A DNA stretch of 64,000 nucleotides, taken from assembly GCA_034435375.1 (NCBI GenBank), contig DAOTXR010000039.1:1-64000 (forward strand), in the 5' to 3' direction. Below are positions 32,185 to 41,691 of this stretch, in pieces (positions within the stretch are counted from its first letter, which is position 1; each line of letters begins with the position of its first letter). A model generated the notes under the pieces. That model had not been told where the DNA came from and made no database searches. It saw only the letters and a program-made list of their open reading frames with translations. The DNA is from DAOTXR01 sp034435375 (GTDB taxonomy: Bacteria > Chloroflexota > Anaerolineae > Aggregatilineales > UBA3940). Both the position numbers and the translations under genes were made by a program.

Positions 32185-32742
32185 CTACTGCCCGGACTGC
32201 TCACGGTTCTCGCGACGCCAGTCGCGCACCGTCTGCCGGAAGTCGATTGTAGTGTCGCGCAGGGCTCGCTCTCCATCCCGCAGAGCACGCCCGGCGGTGC
32301 GCACAGTCTCGAGGGCCTGCTCACGGTCCACCAGCTTGCCAGCGTCGTCAAAACCCGCATGAGTCGCGAGAATGGCCGCCGCCTGATCGTGGTAGCCCTG
32401 GGCCTCGGCCAGACCAGCCTGATAAGCTGCCAGTGCTGCTTCCAGGGTGGTGGTATCCTTGCCTTTGCTCTTTAACTCGTCGATCCATTCCTGCACATCG
32501 CCAACGATCTCTCCGGCAAACTCCAGCCGATCAGCCTGGTGGTCGAGCGCCATCTTCGTGCGTTCGTAGGCGCGCTCCAGGCCCCTGCCGCTGAGGTTGC
32601 CGCCGTCCTGTTGCGGCACAGCGACCTCGTCGGTGGCCAGCGCCGATGGCACGCCCGCGAACAACGTCACTCCAATGACCACGGCTGCCGCCGTCAAGTT
32701 GCCCAGTTTGAGCAATGTTTTGTTTCCATCAAATCGCATCAT
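32185..32742 (-). CDS. Secreted alpha-helical protein of unknown function
   Basis: A 185-residue protein with a signal peptide (basic start, then TAAAVVIGVTLFAGVPSALA with a cleavage-like ALA). The mature part is mostly charged helix (RAYERTKMALDHQADRLEFA, DVQEWIDELKSKGKDTTTLEAAL), with no cysteine and no domain I recognise. Extracytoplasmic chaperone-like or coiled-coil proteins look like this. I chose the ATG at 32742 (the first of an ATG-ATG pair) because GGAGGG lies 7 nt upstream. It probably forms an operon with the lipoprotein gene. Confidence 0.65.
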   Translation of the reverse strand: MMRFDGNKTLLKLGNLTAAAVVIGVTLFAGVPSALATDEVAVPQQDGGNLSGRGLERAYERTKMALDHQADRLEFAGEIVGDVQEWIDELKSKGKDTTTLEAALAAYQAGLAEAQGYHDQAAAILATHAGFDDAGKLVDREQALETVRTAGRALRDGERALRDTTIDFRQTVRDWRRENREQSGQ

Positions 32743-33012
32743 GCCAATACCCTCCATAGTTTATCTATATCACGATCTTGCTTTGCCTCACAGGGTACTT
32801 ATTCCCCATTATCTGCCTGTTGTCGATCTGTAAAAGGTGTGTAAATTCGCTGTGCCCGCGACCGTTCTGCAACCAGGCCATCCAATCTGCATCTAAACAG
32901 TCGGCGGGCAATGTACTCAGTAGCTTATATGAGCATGGCGGGATATATCAGAAGCTACTGGCTAAAGCAACCCTTGTCCTGTGGGTGTACTTCTTTTTTC
33001 AGGGCGATTTTG

Positions 33013-33057
33013 GCCTCACCCCCGTCTTCGGCGGCGCAGCCCGGCAGGGGGTGAGGC
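33013..33057. repeat. GC-rich inverted repeat (REP-like)
   Basis: GCCTCACCCCC (33013-33023) and GGGGGTGAGGC (33047-33057) are perfect 11-bp inverted copies around a 23-nt GC-rich loop. A run of T (TTCTTTTTT) lies just to the left, which would act as a U-poor A-tract on the minus-strand transcript. It resembles short dispersed palindromic elements, but only one copy is visible here. Confidence 0.5.
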
Positions 33058-33101
33058 TGAACCGACCCAAACGTGAAACACACCCCTGTCCTGTTGATCG
33101 A

Positions 33102-33130
33102 TTGCTTTTGCCCGCGTTTGGACATAAGAT
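33102..33130 (+). promoter_or_regulatory. Candidate promoter of the ferredoxin gene
   Basis: TTGCTT (33102-33107), a 17-nt spacer, TAAGAT (33125-33130), about 70 nt before the ferredoxin start. Confidence 0.5.
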
Positions 33131-33206
33131 AGTGTTGCAAGGATCGAACGCCTGGGGCTGAAGACCTCTATCTGTCTGCTTCCGTCCCGCCGGGGAGATC
33201 GTGGGC

Positions 33207-33446
33207 ATGCCAACTGTTGCTGGGAAGCAGCCCTTTTACTTGGCTGTAGACGATCATCTCTGCCACCACTGCCGCCGCTGCCTTGCTGCCGCCCAATGCC
33301 GGGGTCATGCCTTCATCCGCTTCGATCCCCAGGATGGGCAGTATATCGACATGCATCGCTGTGTGGGATGTCTGACCTGTGTTGTGAACTGTCCGTTTGG
33401 AGCCATCGTCAAGACCGACCGTGCCCAGGACATGCCGGGCGACTAA
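33207..33446 (+). CDS. Small ferredoxin-type 4Fe-4S protein
   Basis: A 79-residue electron-transfer protein. Cysteine clusters are CHHCRRCLAAAQC and CVGCLTCVVNCPFGAI. The second is a classical 4Fe-4S motif (CxxCxxCxxxCP). The first has CxxCxxC followed by a Cys five positions later, so a second cluster is plausible but divergent. I use ATG 33207, with GGGGAG 9 nt upstream, rather than the GTG at 33201. The partner is unknown. A response regulator gene follows in the same direction after about 100 bp with its own possible promoter. Confidence 0.85.
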   Translation: MPTVAGKQPFYLAVDDHLCHHCRRCLAAAQCRGHAFIRFDPQDGQYIDMHRCVGCLTCVVNCPFGAIVKTDRAQDMPGD

Positions 33447-33494
33447 CAGACTTTGAACGCGCCCGCAGCTCGATTTCGCATTTTCGGAGGTCTG

Positions 33495-33503
33495 TGCTAC
33501 ACT
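33495..33503 (+). promoter_or_regulatory. Possible extended -10 promoter of the response regulator
   Basis: TGC-TACACT at 33495-33503, about 40 nt before the ATG at 33544. No convincing -35. Confidence 0.4.
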
Positions 33504-33543
33504 CGCATCGCAGTCTGATCGACACACAAGGCACACGGACGAG

Positions 33544-33930
33544 ATGGGCAAGAAAGTACTGATCGCGGAAGACCAGCCCGACAGCCGTCAGCTGCTCGAA
33601 GACATCCTGGAAAAGTTTCACCCTTATGGAGTGCGAGTTTTTACCGCGCAGGATGGCGCCGAGGCTTACGAGATCGCCCTGCGGGAGCTACCTGACTTGA
33701 TTTTGCTTGATATCATGATGCCGGGCATGACAGGCTACGAGATCTGCGAGAAGGTCAAGGCCAACCCCGAGACCGCCAATACCTACATCATCATGGTGTC
33801 CGCCAAGACGCAGCAGGAAGATCGCAAGCAGGCTGCCCAAGTCGGCGCGGACGAGTACGTCACCAAGCCATTTGACATTCATTTCGTGCTGGAGCGCGTC
33901 GGAGCGGCGCTCGATGTCAAGCCGATCTGA
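33544..33930 (+). CDS. Single-domain response regulator (CheY-like)
   Basis: A 128-residue receiver domain. Acidic pocket residues are in LIAEDQPDSR; the phospho-acceptor is the Asp in LILLDIMMPG (about residue 57); the conserved Thr/Ser and Lys are in IIMVSAKTQQ and YVTKPFD. There is no output domain, so it acts by protein contact. No histidine kinase is adjacent; the partner must be elsewhere. It converges on the glycosyltransferase gene. Confidence 0.93.
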   Translation: MGKKVLIAEDQPDSRQLLEDILEKFHPYGVRVFTAQDGAEAYEIALRELPDLILLDIMMPGMTGYEICEKVKANPETANTYIIMVSAKTQQEDRKQAAQVGADEYVTKPFDIHFVLERVGAALDVKPI

Positions 33931-33982
33931 CCTGACCACCGAGGCGAGGCTCTGCTGAGCGCGGCCCACGGCGCCCCCTGCT

Positions 33983-35155
33983 TTACCGCCGTCTGGCGGT
34001 GTGAACAGCCTGCTCGTACACCGCCAGGGTCTCAGCAGCAGTTCGATCCCAACTGAACTGCGCTGCACGTCTCAGCGCTTTCGCGCTCAGATCGCGGCGC
34101 AAGTCGTCCTGGACCATCAGTGCCACGATGGCCCCGGCCATCCCCCGCGCATCATCGGGCTGGATCAGGAAGCCCGCATCCCCTACGATCTCCGGGATCG
34201 ATGACGTCGCAGTGGCGACAACGGGCGTGCCGCAGGCCATGGCCTCCAACACAGGCAGGCCAAATCCCTCGTAGCGCGACGGGAACACAAAACACGACGC
34301 CAACCGGTACAGGGCGGGCTTGTCGCCCTCGTCGATCCAGCCAACAATGTGGACGACATCGCGCAGGTTCATCTCGTCGATCAGCCTGGGCACGTTGGCA
34401 AAACGCGGGCTGTGTTTCTCTGGCAACTGTCCGGCCAACACCAGAGGATACTGCGTACCCGTGCCGTCGCGCACGTAGGTATAGGCCTTGAGCAGCGTGT
34501 GGATGTTCTTGCGCACGTCATAGCCGCCCAGGTAGAGCACGAACTCGTCGGGCAGGCTATACTTCTGGCGCACCGCCATATCGACCAGGCCGCCATGCCG
34601 AGGATGGTACTGCAAGCCAGCAGCCAGAGGGACGGCATGAACACGCCCGGCTGACAGGCCGAGGTGCCTGAGGATGTCCTCTCGCGAAGCCTGCGAGTCG
34701 GTAAGAACCGCAGCCATGCCCCGCGCCGAAGCTGCCACTAGGCCGGTGTACAGCCGGGCTAGCACGCCGCCTCGGTAGGCGGGCAGAATCAGCGGGATCA
34801 GGTCATGTATGGTGACGACCACCGGCACAGGGCTGGCGAGTGGACCACCCCAGTAGGGCACGTGAGCCAAATCCGCGCCGACGCGCCCGGCAGCCTGCGG
34901 GAAGGTCTGCTGCTCAAAATGAACTTTAGCCAGGTTCCCTCTGCCGCGCAGCGCGACATACTCGACGGCCGCACGCGGCGGCAAGACGATCTCCCATCCC
35001 TGGGGGACAATCAGCGTAAGGCGAACGTGCGGTGCAGCTTCGACGAGCGCCTCGATCAGGCTATGTAAGTATTGCCCGCTGCCTGTGTCAGGGCGATTCC
35101 AAAACCAGCCGTTGATGGCAACGTGCATGGCCTGGTCTCTGGGAATAGCAGTCAT
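33983..35155 (-). CDS. Glycosyltransferase family 4
   Basis: A 390-residue GT-B fold enzyme that transfers a sugar from a nucleotide donor to a cell-envelope glycan or lipid. The N-terminal half has NRPDTGSGQYLHSLI and VVVTIHDLIPL. The C-terminal donor-binding half has YLGGYDVRKNIHTLL and the GT4 E-x7-E motif in FPSRYEGFGLPVLEAMACG. The start at 35155 overlaps the stop of the preceding small gene (ATGA). A second possible start, ATG at about 35128 (MHVAINGWF), is closer to the fold but would lose the overlap. It is the last gene of a five-gene operon with galE. Confidence 0.93.
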   Translation of the reverse strand: MTAIPRDQAMHVAINGWFWNRPDTGSGQYLHSLIEALVEAAPHVRLTLIVPQGWEIVLPPRAAVEYVALRGRGNLAKVHFEQQTFPQAAGRVGADLAHVPYWGGPLASPVPVVVTIHDLIPLILPAYRGGVLARLYTGLVAASARGMAAVLTDSQASREDILRHLGLSAGRVHAVPLAAGLQYHPRHGGLVDMAVRQKYSLPDEFVLYLGGYDVRKNIHTLLKAYTYVRDGTGTQYPLVLAGQLPEKHSPRFANVPRLIDEMNLRDVVHIVGWIDEGDKPALYRLASCFVFPSRYEGFGLPVLEAMACGTPVVATATSSIPEIVGDAGFLIQPDDARGMAGAIVALMVQDDLRRDLSAKALRRAAQFSWDRTAAETLAVYEQAVHTARRR

Positions 35156-35337
35156 TGTGCAGCGTCCGGCTTGACGGGCACATCAGTGCGACGCGACGCC
35201 TGCCACCCACAGACCGTGCACAGGCCGCGCCGCAGCCGATGGACGTTCGTCACAGTCTCAGGCGTGTCGCCCAGTGCATCGGCCAGAACATCGAAACCGG
35301 CTGGATTTAATGAGAGCTGTTGCCTGGCAGGGGTCAT
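35152..35337 (-). CDS. Small protein of unknown function in the galE operon
   Basis: A 61-residue frame that starts in an ATGA overlap with the preceding gene and ends in an ATGA overlap with the glycosyltransferase. This arrangement is strong evidence that it is translated. It contains one CxxC (LCTVCGWQ) and no membrane helix. I do not recognise a family. A single CxxC could be half of a metal site. Confidence 0.6.
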   Translation of the reverse strand: MTPARQQLSLNPAGFDVLADALGDTPETVTNVHRLRRGLCTVCGWQASRRTDVPVKPDAAQ

Positions 35338-35634
35338 ATCTCAAACAGGCCGCTGATAGCCAGGATCGCGATTGCTGCGCCAGCGGCCACGCGGACGATG
35401 GCAGCCTGGTTGGCCAGCCCTCCGCTGGTGCTGCCCACCAACCAACGGTCGACATAACGGCGCAGCGGCGGCAGCGCCGTAGCCACCACAGCCAGCCCAA
35501 CCAGGGCCGGTCCGAGTTGCCCATCCAGCAGGACGGCAGACAGCAGGATGAGGCCAATCACCAGAATCGACGATTGTAGCGCCCGCGCGGCCACTGGTTC
35601 GGCGAGGGGCCTGAGCGAGGCTGGCCTCTCCTGG

Positions 35635-36650
<1,016 letters not shown>

Positions 36651-36654
<4 letters not shown>

Positions 36655-37433
36655 GGTTGCTCCTTGTGTATGGTGAAGGTGTCCGCCAGGTATGCCAGCA
36701 CGACATTCTGTGAGCGCCGGGCGGCCTCCCGGCTAAACGCGATCAGGCGCTCACGCGGCACAATGCCAAATGCCTCATTGTCCATGCGCTCCTCGGAAGC
36801 CACAATCATCTCCAGTTCCTCAGGCGAGAGGCCATTCGAGTGTGCAAAGAAGTGTGAAATACGCCGCGCCCCACCCTCGACGATGTGCGCCACCACATGG
36901 TCGCGCCATTTCTCCAGGTGTTGGTCTTCAACGAAGGGGAGCCAGTTCCGTGGTGCTGCCTGCGCCAGCTGGGCAGTAGCCTCAGCAGGAAAGCATGCAG
37001 CTGCCTGATACTCCAAGTAGGTCATCAACAGGCTATATACCCGCCAGTTGGGATGGTGAGTACCCCATCGCAAGCCATTGATGAACAGGTGCGGCATCAC
37101 GATCATCTCGACCCAGGTCTGATCCATGATCAGATGGGTCACATATCCAGCAACAAAGGCAACATGATCCCGGTCGAGCGCCGCAACATGGCCCAGCTTC
37201 GGCCACGTCTCGAACATGATCTCGTGCGCTAGGCGTGGGTCGGTGGGTGGGATGTCGAAAAAGTGCGTTGCCTCGCGGCTATGCCCGCTGAGGGCGCGCA
37301 CATCGGGGCCAATGGCGCCCAACAGGAAGGCCGCCTGTACTCCATGCTCTGCCAGCCACGGGAAAGCCGACCGGATTGGCGGTTGGGCCAGCAATTCGTA
37401 TACGGCGACGATGTGAGTCTGGGAATTGGGCAT
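36651..37433 (-). CDS. Zinc-dependent phospholipase C-like protein
   Basis: A 260-residue protein resembling the bacterial zinc-dependent phospholipase C family (PF00882-like). The N-terminus MPNSQTHIVAVYEL, GAIGPDVRAL, and His/Asp-rich stretches HFFDIPP, LDRDHVAFVAGYVTHLIMDQ and PHLFINGL provide metal ligands. No signal peptide is visible, so it may act inside the cell. The true substrate is unproven; many family members are uncharacterised. It is the first gene of the five-gene operon with galE and the glycosyltransferase. Confidence 0.75.
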
Positions 37434-37734
37434 CGTGACAACGATTGTACCCCGCCCCTGGATCGCCTACAACCAGAAGGCGCGCCCGGGGCAGGGGGAT
37501 GCCCGTCTGCCTCCGGGGCCGCCTCTTCCGAGTCGGAGCCACACCACCCACAGTGCGTGCCAGCCAGCAAGCCACGGAGACGCAACGGCAGTGTGACATG
37601 CCAGAACAGCCGCCTGCTCCGTCGATGCGAGCGGCCTCTTTCAGTTTGGGTGGGATGCCAGGATCAGCATGGGCCGGGCCTGAGCAGGGACAGCGATAAG
37701 AGGTCGCGCCAAGCCAGGTGAGCGTTGCCTGCGA
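37434..37734. other. Intergenic region of about 300 bp
   Basis: It separates the start of the PLC-like gene from the end of modA; both are on the minus strand. Several overlapping high-GC frames occur on both strands but have no ribosome site or family resemblance, and I do not call them. No clear promoter boxes were found. Confidence 0.45.
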
Positions 37735-38571
37735 TCAGTCTCCCGGAGCTGCGCCGAAGCCCTGGCGGGTAAGGATGGCTTGCCCTTCTTGGCTGAGGAC
37801 GAAATCGACAAAGGCTCTGGCTTGTTCGGGATGAGAGGCGTCGGCAACAATTCCTATAGGGTACATGGCAACGACGTTAAAGTCTTCTGGAACTTCAATC
37901 TGGATCACCGAGTCTTGGATGTCGGGAATGACATCGGAGGTGTACACGATGCCAGCGTCGGCCTCGCCTAGCAAGACTTTGGCTACCACTTGCCGGACAT
38001 TCTCTTCTTCGGAGATTAGATTGGCATAAACGCTCTCACGAAAGTCAATGCCAAAGGCCGGGTCGGCGGCCATTGTGTCGATCATCTGATCGGCGTAATC
38101 GCGCACTGGCGCACCGGGGATGGCCATCACCAGCCGCAGGCCGGGCTGCGCCAGGTCTGCCAGCGTGTCAATGCCCGCCGGGTTGTCGGCAGGCGCGATC
38201 ACCGTCAGCCGGTTGGTAGCAAATACCACTGTCGGCACGCTGATGCGCCCCGCCTCGATGGCGACCGCCATCTGCTGCTCGTTGGCCGAAGCAAATACAT
38301 CGGCCTGCGCTCCCTCAGCCAGTTGGGTGGCCAGCCGCGATGAGCTACCGTAATTGAGTGTGACCATTGCAGCGGGGTTAGCTTCCTCGAACTGCCTCGC
38401 GATCTCGTCAAAAGCGTCGGTCAACGATGAAGCGGCAAAGACAATCAGCTCTCCATCCTCCTGCTCTGGTGCAGGCCCATCGTTTGCCTCAGTCGGGCCA
38501 GAGCAGGCCAGGAGGGCTGTGATGGCGAGTGTGAGCATCAGGGTGATCAGGCAGAAACGGACGGATCTCAT
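37735..38571 (-). CDS. modA: Molybdate-type ABC transporter substrate-binding lipoprotein
   Basis: A 278-residue binding protein of the ModA family. The lipoprotein signal has lipobox LLAC (Cys23). An acidic linker precedes LIVFAASSLTDAFDEIARQFE, which is diagnostic for ModA. Further motifs are NYGSSSRLATQLAEGAQADVFASA, GEADAGIVYTSDV and YPIGIV. It should bind molybdate or tungstate. No modB permease or modC ATPase is adjacent, so the gene is an orphan here. ATG 38571 has AAGGGGG upstream. Confidence 0.93.
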   Translation of the reverse strand: MRSVRFCLITLMLTLAITALLACSGPTEANDGPAPEQEDGELIVFAASSLTDAFDEIARQFEEANPAAMVTLNYGSSSRLATQLAEGAQADVFASANEQQMAVAIEAGRISVPTVVFATNRLTVIAPADNPAGIDTLADLAQPGLRLVMAIPGAPVRDYADQMIDTMAADPAFGIDFRESVYANLISEEENVRQVVAKVLLGEADAGIVYTSDVIPDIQDSVIQIEVPEDFNVVAMYPIGIVADASHPEQARAFVDFVLSQEGQAILTRQGFGAAPGD

Positions 38572-38738
38572 GAGAGCGCCCCCTTGCCGGCTGTGGCTGG
38601 CATACTCACTCCCTGGCTATTCAGCTTGTGAATAGCTTTTCGATTGTACTGGCCTGACCACCCGAACACAACTCTGAAGTCAGAAAAGTGTGATACACTG
38701 GGGATGTGCAATGATCCGTCCTTACACAGGAGCCTACC

Positions 38739-39233
38739 ATGAGCGAAGAACCGCCCCCCTCCGAGAGACCCCCTGAGCCGCCCCAGCCGCCATCTTATCG
38801 CTGGGAGGACGAGAAATCGCGCGAAAAGGAAAGGGAGAAGGAGCAAGAGAAAGAGGCCGAGAAGACCGAAGAAAAAGGTCGCGGCTATGAGGAGAAGCTC
38901 CGTCGCGATCCCATCAGCGCCGTGTTCTGGGCCAGTTTGCTGATTGTGACAGGCGTGGTCTTTATGCTTGACAATCTGGGTTACCTGCCCCGCCCAGGCC
39001 ATATGGAACCCTGGCATTGGATCGCCATCGGCGTGGGAGCTTTGCTGTTGATCGAGGCCGTCGTGCGCGTGGCCTCCCCCGACTATGCCCGCCCGGTGAC
39101 AGGCCGCTTCATCCTGGCCGGGGTGTTCCTGATTGGCGGCCTGAGTGGGCTGGTCCAGGTTGAGATCGGGTGGCCTCTGATCCTGATCTTGGTGGGCCTA
39201 GCTATCCTGGCCGGCTCCCTGTTCCGGCGATGA
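38739..39233 (+). CDS. Small membrane protein with charged N-terminus
   Basis: A 164-residue protein. Residues 1-55 are Pro-rich, then strongly charged (repeated Glu/Lys such as KEREKEQEKEAEKTEEK), probably helical and cytoplasmic. Three or four membrane helices follow (SAVFWASLLIVTGVVFML, WIAIGVGALLLIEAVV, FILAGVFLIGGLSGLV, WPLILILVGLAILAGSLF). The membrane part resembles small LiaF/DUF5668-type domains. An AGGAG site precedes the ATG. A hairpin terminator follows at 39291-39315. Confidence 0.65.
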   Translation: MSEEPPPSERPPEPPQPPSYRWEDEKSREKEREKEQEKEAEKTEEKGRGYEEKLRRDPISAVFWASLLIVTGVVFMLDNLGYLPRPGHMEPWHWIAIGVGALLLIEAVVRVASPDYARPVTGRFILAGVFLIGGLSGLVQVEIGWPLILILVGLAILAGSLFRR

Positions 39234-39290
39234 CCAAGTGCTGGACATGTCCTAGCCTTACCTCCATCTGAACGAGGGCCGATATTTGCG

Positions 39291-39315
39291 TGGGGCGACT
39301 ACGAAAGTCGCCCCA
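39291..39315. terminator. Hairpin terminator between convergent genes
   Basis: A perfect 10-bp inverted repeat (TGGGGCGACT at 39291-39300, AGTCGCCCCA at 39306-39315) with a 5-nt loop, between the membrane-protein gene (plus) and the GH3-like gene (minus). The U-tract is weak on both sides. Confidence 0.65.
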
Positions 39316-39384
39316 TATCCTGTTGCACCACAGTCTTGGCGCGGCGCTGTCATTTCAGTTTCCCCACGTAGCTCCAGCCTTTCG

Positions 39385-40545
39385 TCAGGGTCGCGCCAAA
39401 TTGAAGTACAGCAGGTCCTCCCACCAGGTACGCAGCAGCGTCAAGGGCTGCTCACGACCAATGCAGCGGAAGTATGGTGGGTCGTAGGCGCGGATCAGGT
39501 CCATGATTCTATAGCGCGGCAGCACCACAGTGCTGACGATCAGGCTGCCAATCTCCCCAGGGCGCATCTCGTGAAGCATCTTCACCTTGCCATTCACCTC
39601 GACCTCAAAGAAAAACAGGTCGTAGTTGGGCGACCACGCCCGGCGCTCGTCCTTCTGTTGGCCGAACATGCCTTCTGTTGCACCGTAGATCTCGAGGATG
39701 GCTGCCTGCGATCCCCAGTTGGCTTGCAGCGCGGGCTCCCATTTGGTGTTGATGCCTGGCGCACTGCCTAGCGTCATCACGCGGGCCTGCCATACCTCCT
39801 TGGGTCGGACGCCGTGTTTTTTCTTTAAGTAGGCGCCGAATTTGAGGAAAACGTTGACCACACCCCCCAGGATCGTGACATGCCTATCCTTGGCTTTCTG
39901 ATAGGCCAGCTCAAAGCGGCGCTCCCAGGCCGAAGCCTCCTGATCGCCGCCCAGGGCGTCGATCTGATCCATCGTCGGCACGCTGGTGATCAGCGTCTTG
40001 CTACTGACATGGCGGATGTAGATGCCCGACGAATATCCTACATCCACTTCTTTGTCGCCGATGTACATCGTGCCCAGCCGCGATGGAAACCCTAGGTTGA
40101 GGTTCACTCCTGTGAGAATGTCAAACTGTCTGGTGCGCAGGACATGGTTAAGCACCGCGCGTGAGGCTGCCGGGCGTGATTGCAGGTCGTCGGGTGTCAT
40201 GGGGATCCGCTTAGGCTGGTTGCCGGTGGTTCCGCGCGTCATGGCAATGCCAACCGGTTCCTCATACAGCAGCAGGCCCAGGTCGCCTGCGTAAACCCGC
40301 TCTAGCAGCGGCAGATAGTCCTGATAGGTACGGGCCGGAAAGGCCCGCCGGTAATCTTCGGCGGTGTCGATCTGGCCCGCGCCATGAGCCTGGCCATCTC
40401 TGGTTTTGGCATACCCCTGAAGCAGGCGGTGCAGCACGCGCTCCTGCGCCAGGGCTGGGGCTTCAAGCGAGTCGTACCAGTCTTGGACGGCAGCCAGCAG
40501 GATGGCTTCCATCTGCTTCATACCTTCGGGGGTTGTGTAGGCCAC
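39385..40545 (-). CDS. GH3-like adenylate-forming enzyme
   Basis: A 386-residue member of the ANL/GH3 superfamily, expected to activate a carboxylate as an acyl-adenylate. The adenylation P-loop is MTRGTTGNQPKRIPMT, with a second core motif EIYGATEGMFG. The N-terminal YRRAFPARTYQDYLPLL region is typical of bacterial GH3-type proteins. It is shorter than plant GH3 (about 500-600 residues) and lacks a large C-terminal lid domain, so it may need a partner or be a divergent ligase. The start is GTG 40545 with AAGGA at 8 nt. The substrate is unknown. Confidence 0.7.
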   Translation of the reverse strand: MAYTTPEGMKQMEAILLAAVQDWYDSLEAPALAQERVLHRLLQGYAKTRDGQAHGAGQIDTAEDYRRAFPARTYQDYLPLLERVYAGDLGLLLYEEPVGIAMTRGTTGNQPKRIPMTPDDLQSRPAASRAVLNHVLRTRQFDILTGVNLNLGFPSRLGTMYIGDKEVDVGYSSGIYIRHVSSKTLITSVPTMDQIDALGGDQEASAWERRFELAYQKAKDRHVTILGGVVNVFLKFGAYLKKKHGVRPKEVWQARVMTLGSAPGINTKWEPALQANWGSQAAILEIYGATEGMFGQQKDERRAWSPNYDLFFFEVEVNGKVKMLHEMRPGEIGSLIVSTVVLPRYRIMDLIRAYDPPYFRCIGREQPLTLLRTWWEDLLYFNLARP

Positions 40546-40753
40546 AGCATGTCCTTCCTCAATTTTGGGATAGACCGCAGTTTCTCTATTTTACATCACA
40601 GCCCCATCTTCAATGGAGAGAACCTGCACCATGCCGATCGGCAACGCCAGGTGTGCAAGCAGCCTCTCTTGATCCAGATCATGTCAGGGATGGCTCCCCA
40701 ATGCCATAATCGGGGGCATGGCGAAGTCGGCTGAAGCGAGAGGGGGCGATCCC

Positions 40754-41530
40754 ATGCGTATTCTAGTGCTGACCACAGGTGAGTACGGCCAGCGGCACAT
40801 CGACAACATGAATGCTCACAAGCCAGAGGGCTGGGAGATCGCCATGTGGCAGACCCCCAAGATGCTGCCGCCGATCCTTGACTATCCAGAGGATTACCTG
40901 CCGGACTCATTCGCGCCCGCCGACCTGATCCTGTCGCTGGCCGAGCTGCCAGGCGTGGCTGAGATGATCCCAGACATTGCCAAACGGACCGGCGCACGGG
41001 CAGTGATTGCCCCTATCGACAGCCAGGCGTGGCTGCCGTTCGGGCTGGCGCGGCAGCTCCGTGATTGGCTGGCTCGCATCAATGTGGCGTGCGTGGCCCC
41101 AATGCCGTTTTGCTCGCTAACCGAGACGCATGTCAATGCTGTACGGCTACGGACTGCCTACGACGCCTCATTGCCCGGCTATGAGCTGATCGCACAATTT
41201 GCACGGCACTTTGGCCGTCCGGCGTTCCGCGTCGAAGTGGACAGGCCGGGTGGGATAATCACACGAGCTGAAGCAGTGCGCGATGCCTGCTGTGGATGTG
41301 CGCGATTTGCCGCTGACAAGCTGGCCGGGACGCCGGTGGCGGACTCGCTGGAGGCGGTGGGATTGCACCACCACCACTACCCGTGTCAGGCCAGTATGGG
41401 GATTGATCCCCTCTATGGGGATACTCTGATGCACATCTCTGGCAACCTGATGAAGGACGCATTGCGAGAGGCATTGGGCGAGAATCTGGTGATCCAGTAT
41501 ACACGTCCTAGCGGTCGAGTAGAGGAATAG
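40754..41530 (+). CDS. DUF166-like protein
   Basis: A 258-residue protein that resembles the DUF166 family, known mainly from archaea and anaerobes and of unknown function. Recognisable parts are RILVLTTGEYGQRHIDNM, LILSLAELPGVAEMIPDIA, VACVAPMPFCSLTE and the C-terminal HHHHYPCQASM with a final D-x-L-x-H-x-S pattern. Cys-Cys-x-Cys (ACCGCARF) and HHHHYPC could bind metal. I start at ATG 40754, which has AGGGGG 7 nt upstream, rather than an in-frame ATG at 40718 with a poor site. Confidence 0.7.
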   Translation: MRILVLTTGEYGQRHIDNMNAHKPEGWEIAMWQTPKMLPPILDYPEDYLPDSFAPADLILSLAELPGVAEMIPDIAKRTGARAVIAPIDSQAWLPFGLARQLRDWLARINVACVAPMPFCSLTETHVNAVRLRTAYDASLPGYELIAQFARHFGRPAFRVEVDRPGGIITRAEAVRDACCGCARFAADKLAGTPVADSLEAVGLHHHHYPCQASMGIDPLYGDTLMHISGNLMKDALREALGENLVIQYTRPSGRVEE

Positions 41531-41626
41531 CGGGAACGCAAGGCAGAGTGGTTTGCCCCCTATTCTGTAGCCCAGTGATTTATCCACTTCTGGCTTGCCT
41601 GGGCCGTGATTCTCCGCCCTGGCGCG

Positions 41627-41635
41627 TGCTATAAT
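41627..41635 (+). promoter_or_regulatory. Extended -10 promoter of pepF
   Basis: TGC-TATAAT (41627-41635) is a perfect extended -10, 57 nt upstream of the ATG at 41692. The -35 is weak, as is usual for this type. Confidence 0.65.
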
Positions 41636-41691
41636 CTCCCTAATATTGGGTATGCGCGATTCCCCCTATAAAACCGATAAGGAAACAGCCA

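Larger units (their letters stand above)
32743..33206. other. Divergent intergenic region of about 460 bp
   Basis: It lies between the secreted helical protein (minus) and the ferredoxin (plus). It contains a 45-bp GC-rich inverted repeat at 33013-33057 and a candidate promoter at 33102-33130. Overlapping short open frames on both strands have no ribosome site or recognisable product. I found no tRNA or known riboswitch. Confidence 0.5.

Noticed and set aside
37445..37699. An 84-residue plus-strand frame in the gap before modA
   Set aside because: Arg/Pro/Gly-rich with no ribosome site, as expected from random GC-rich sequence.
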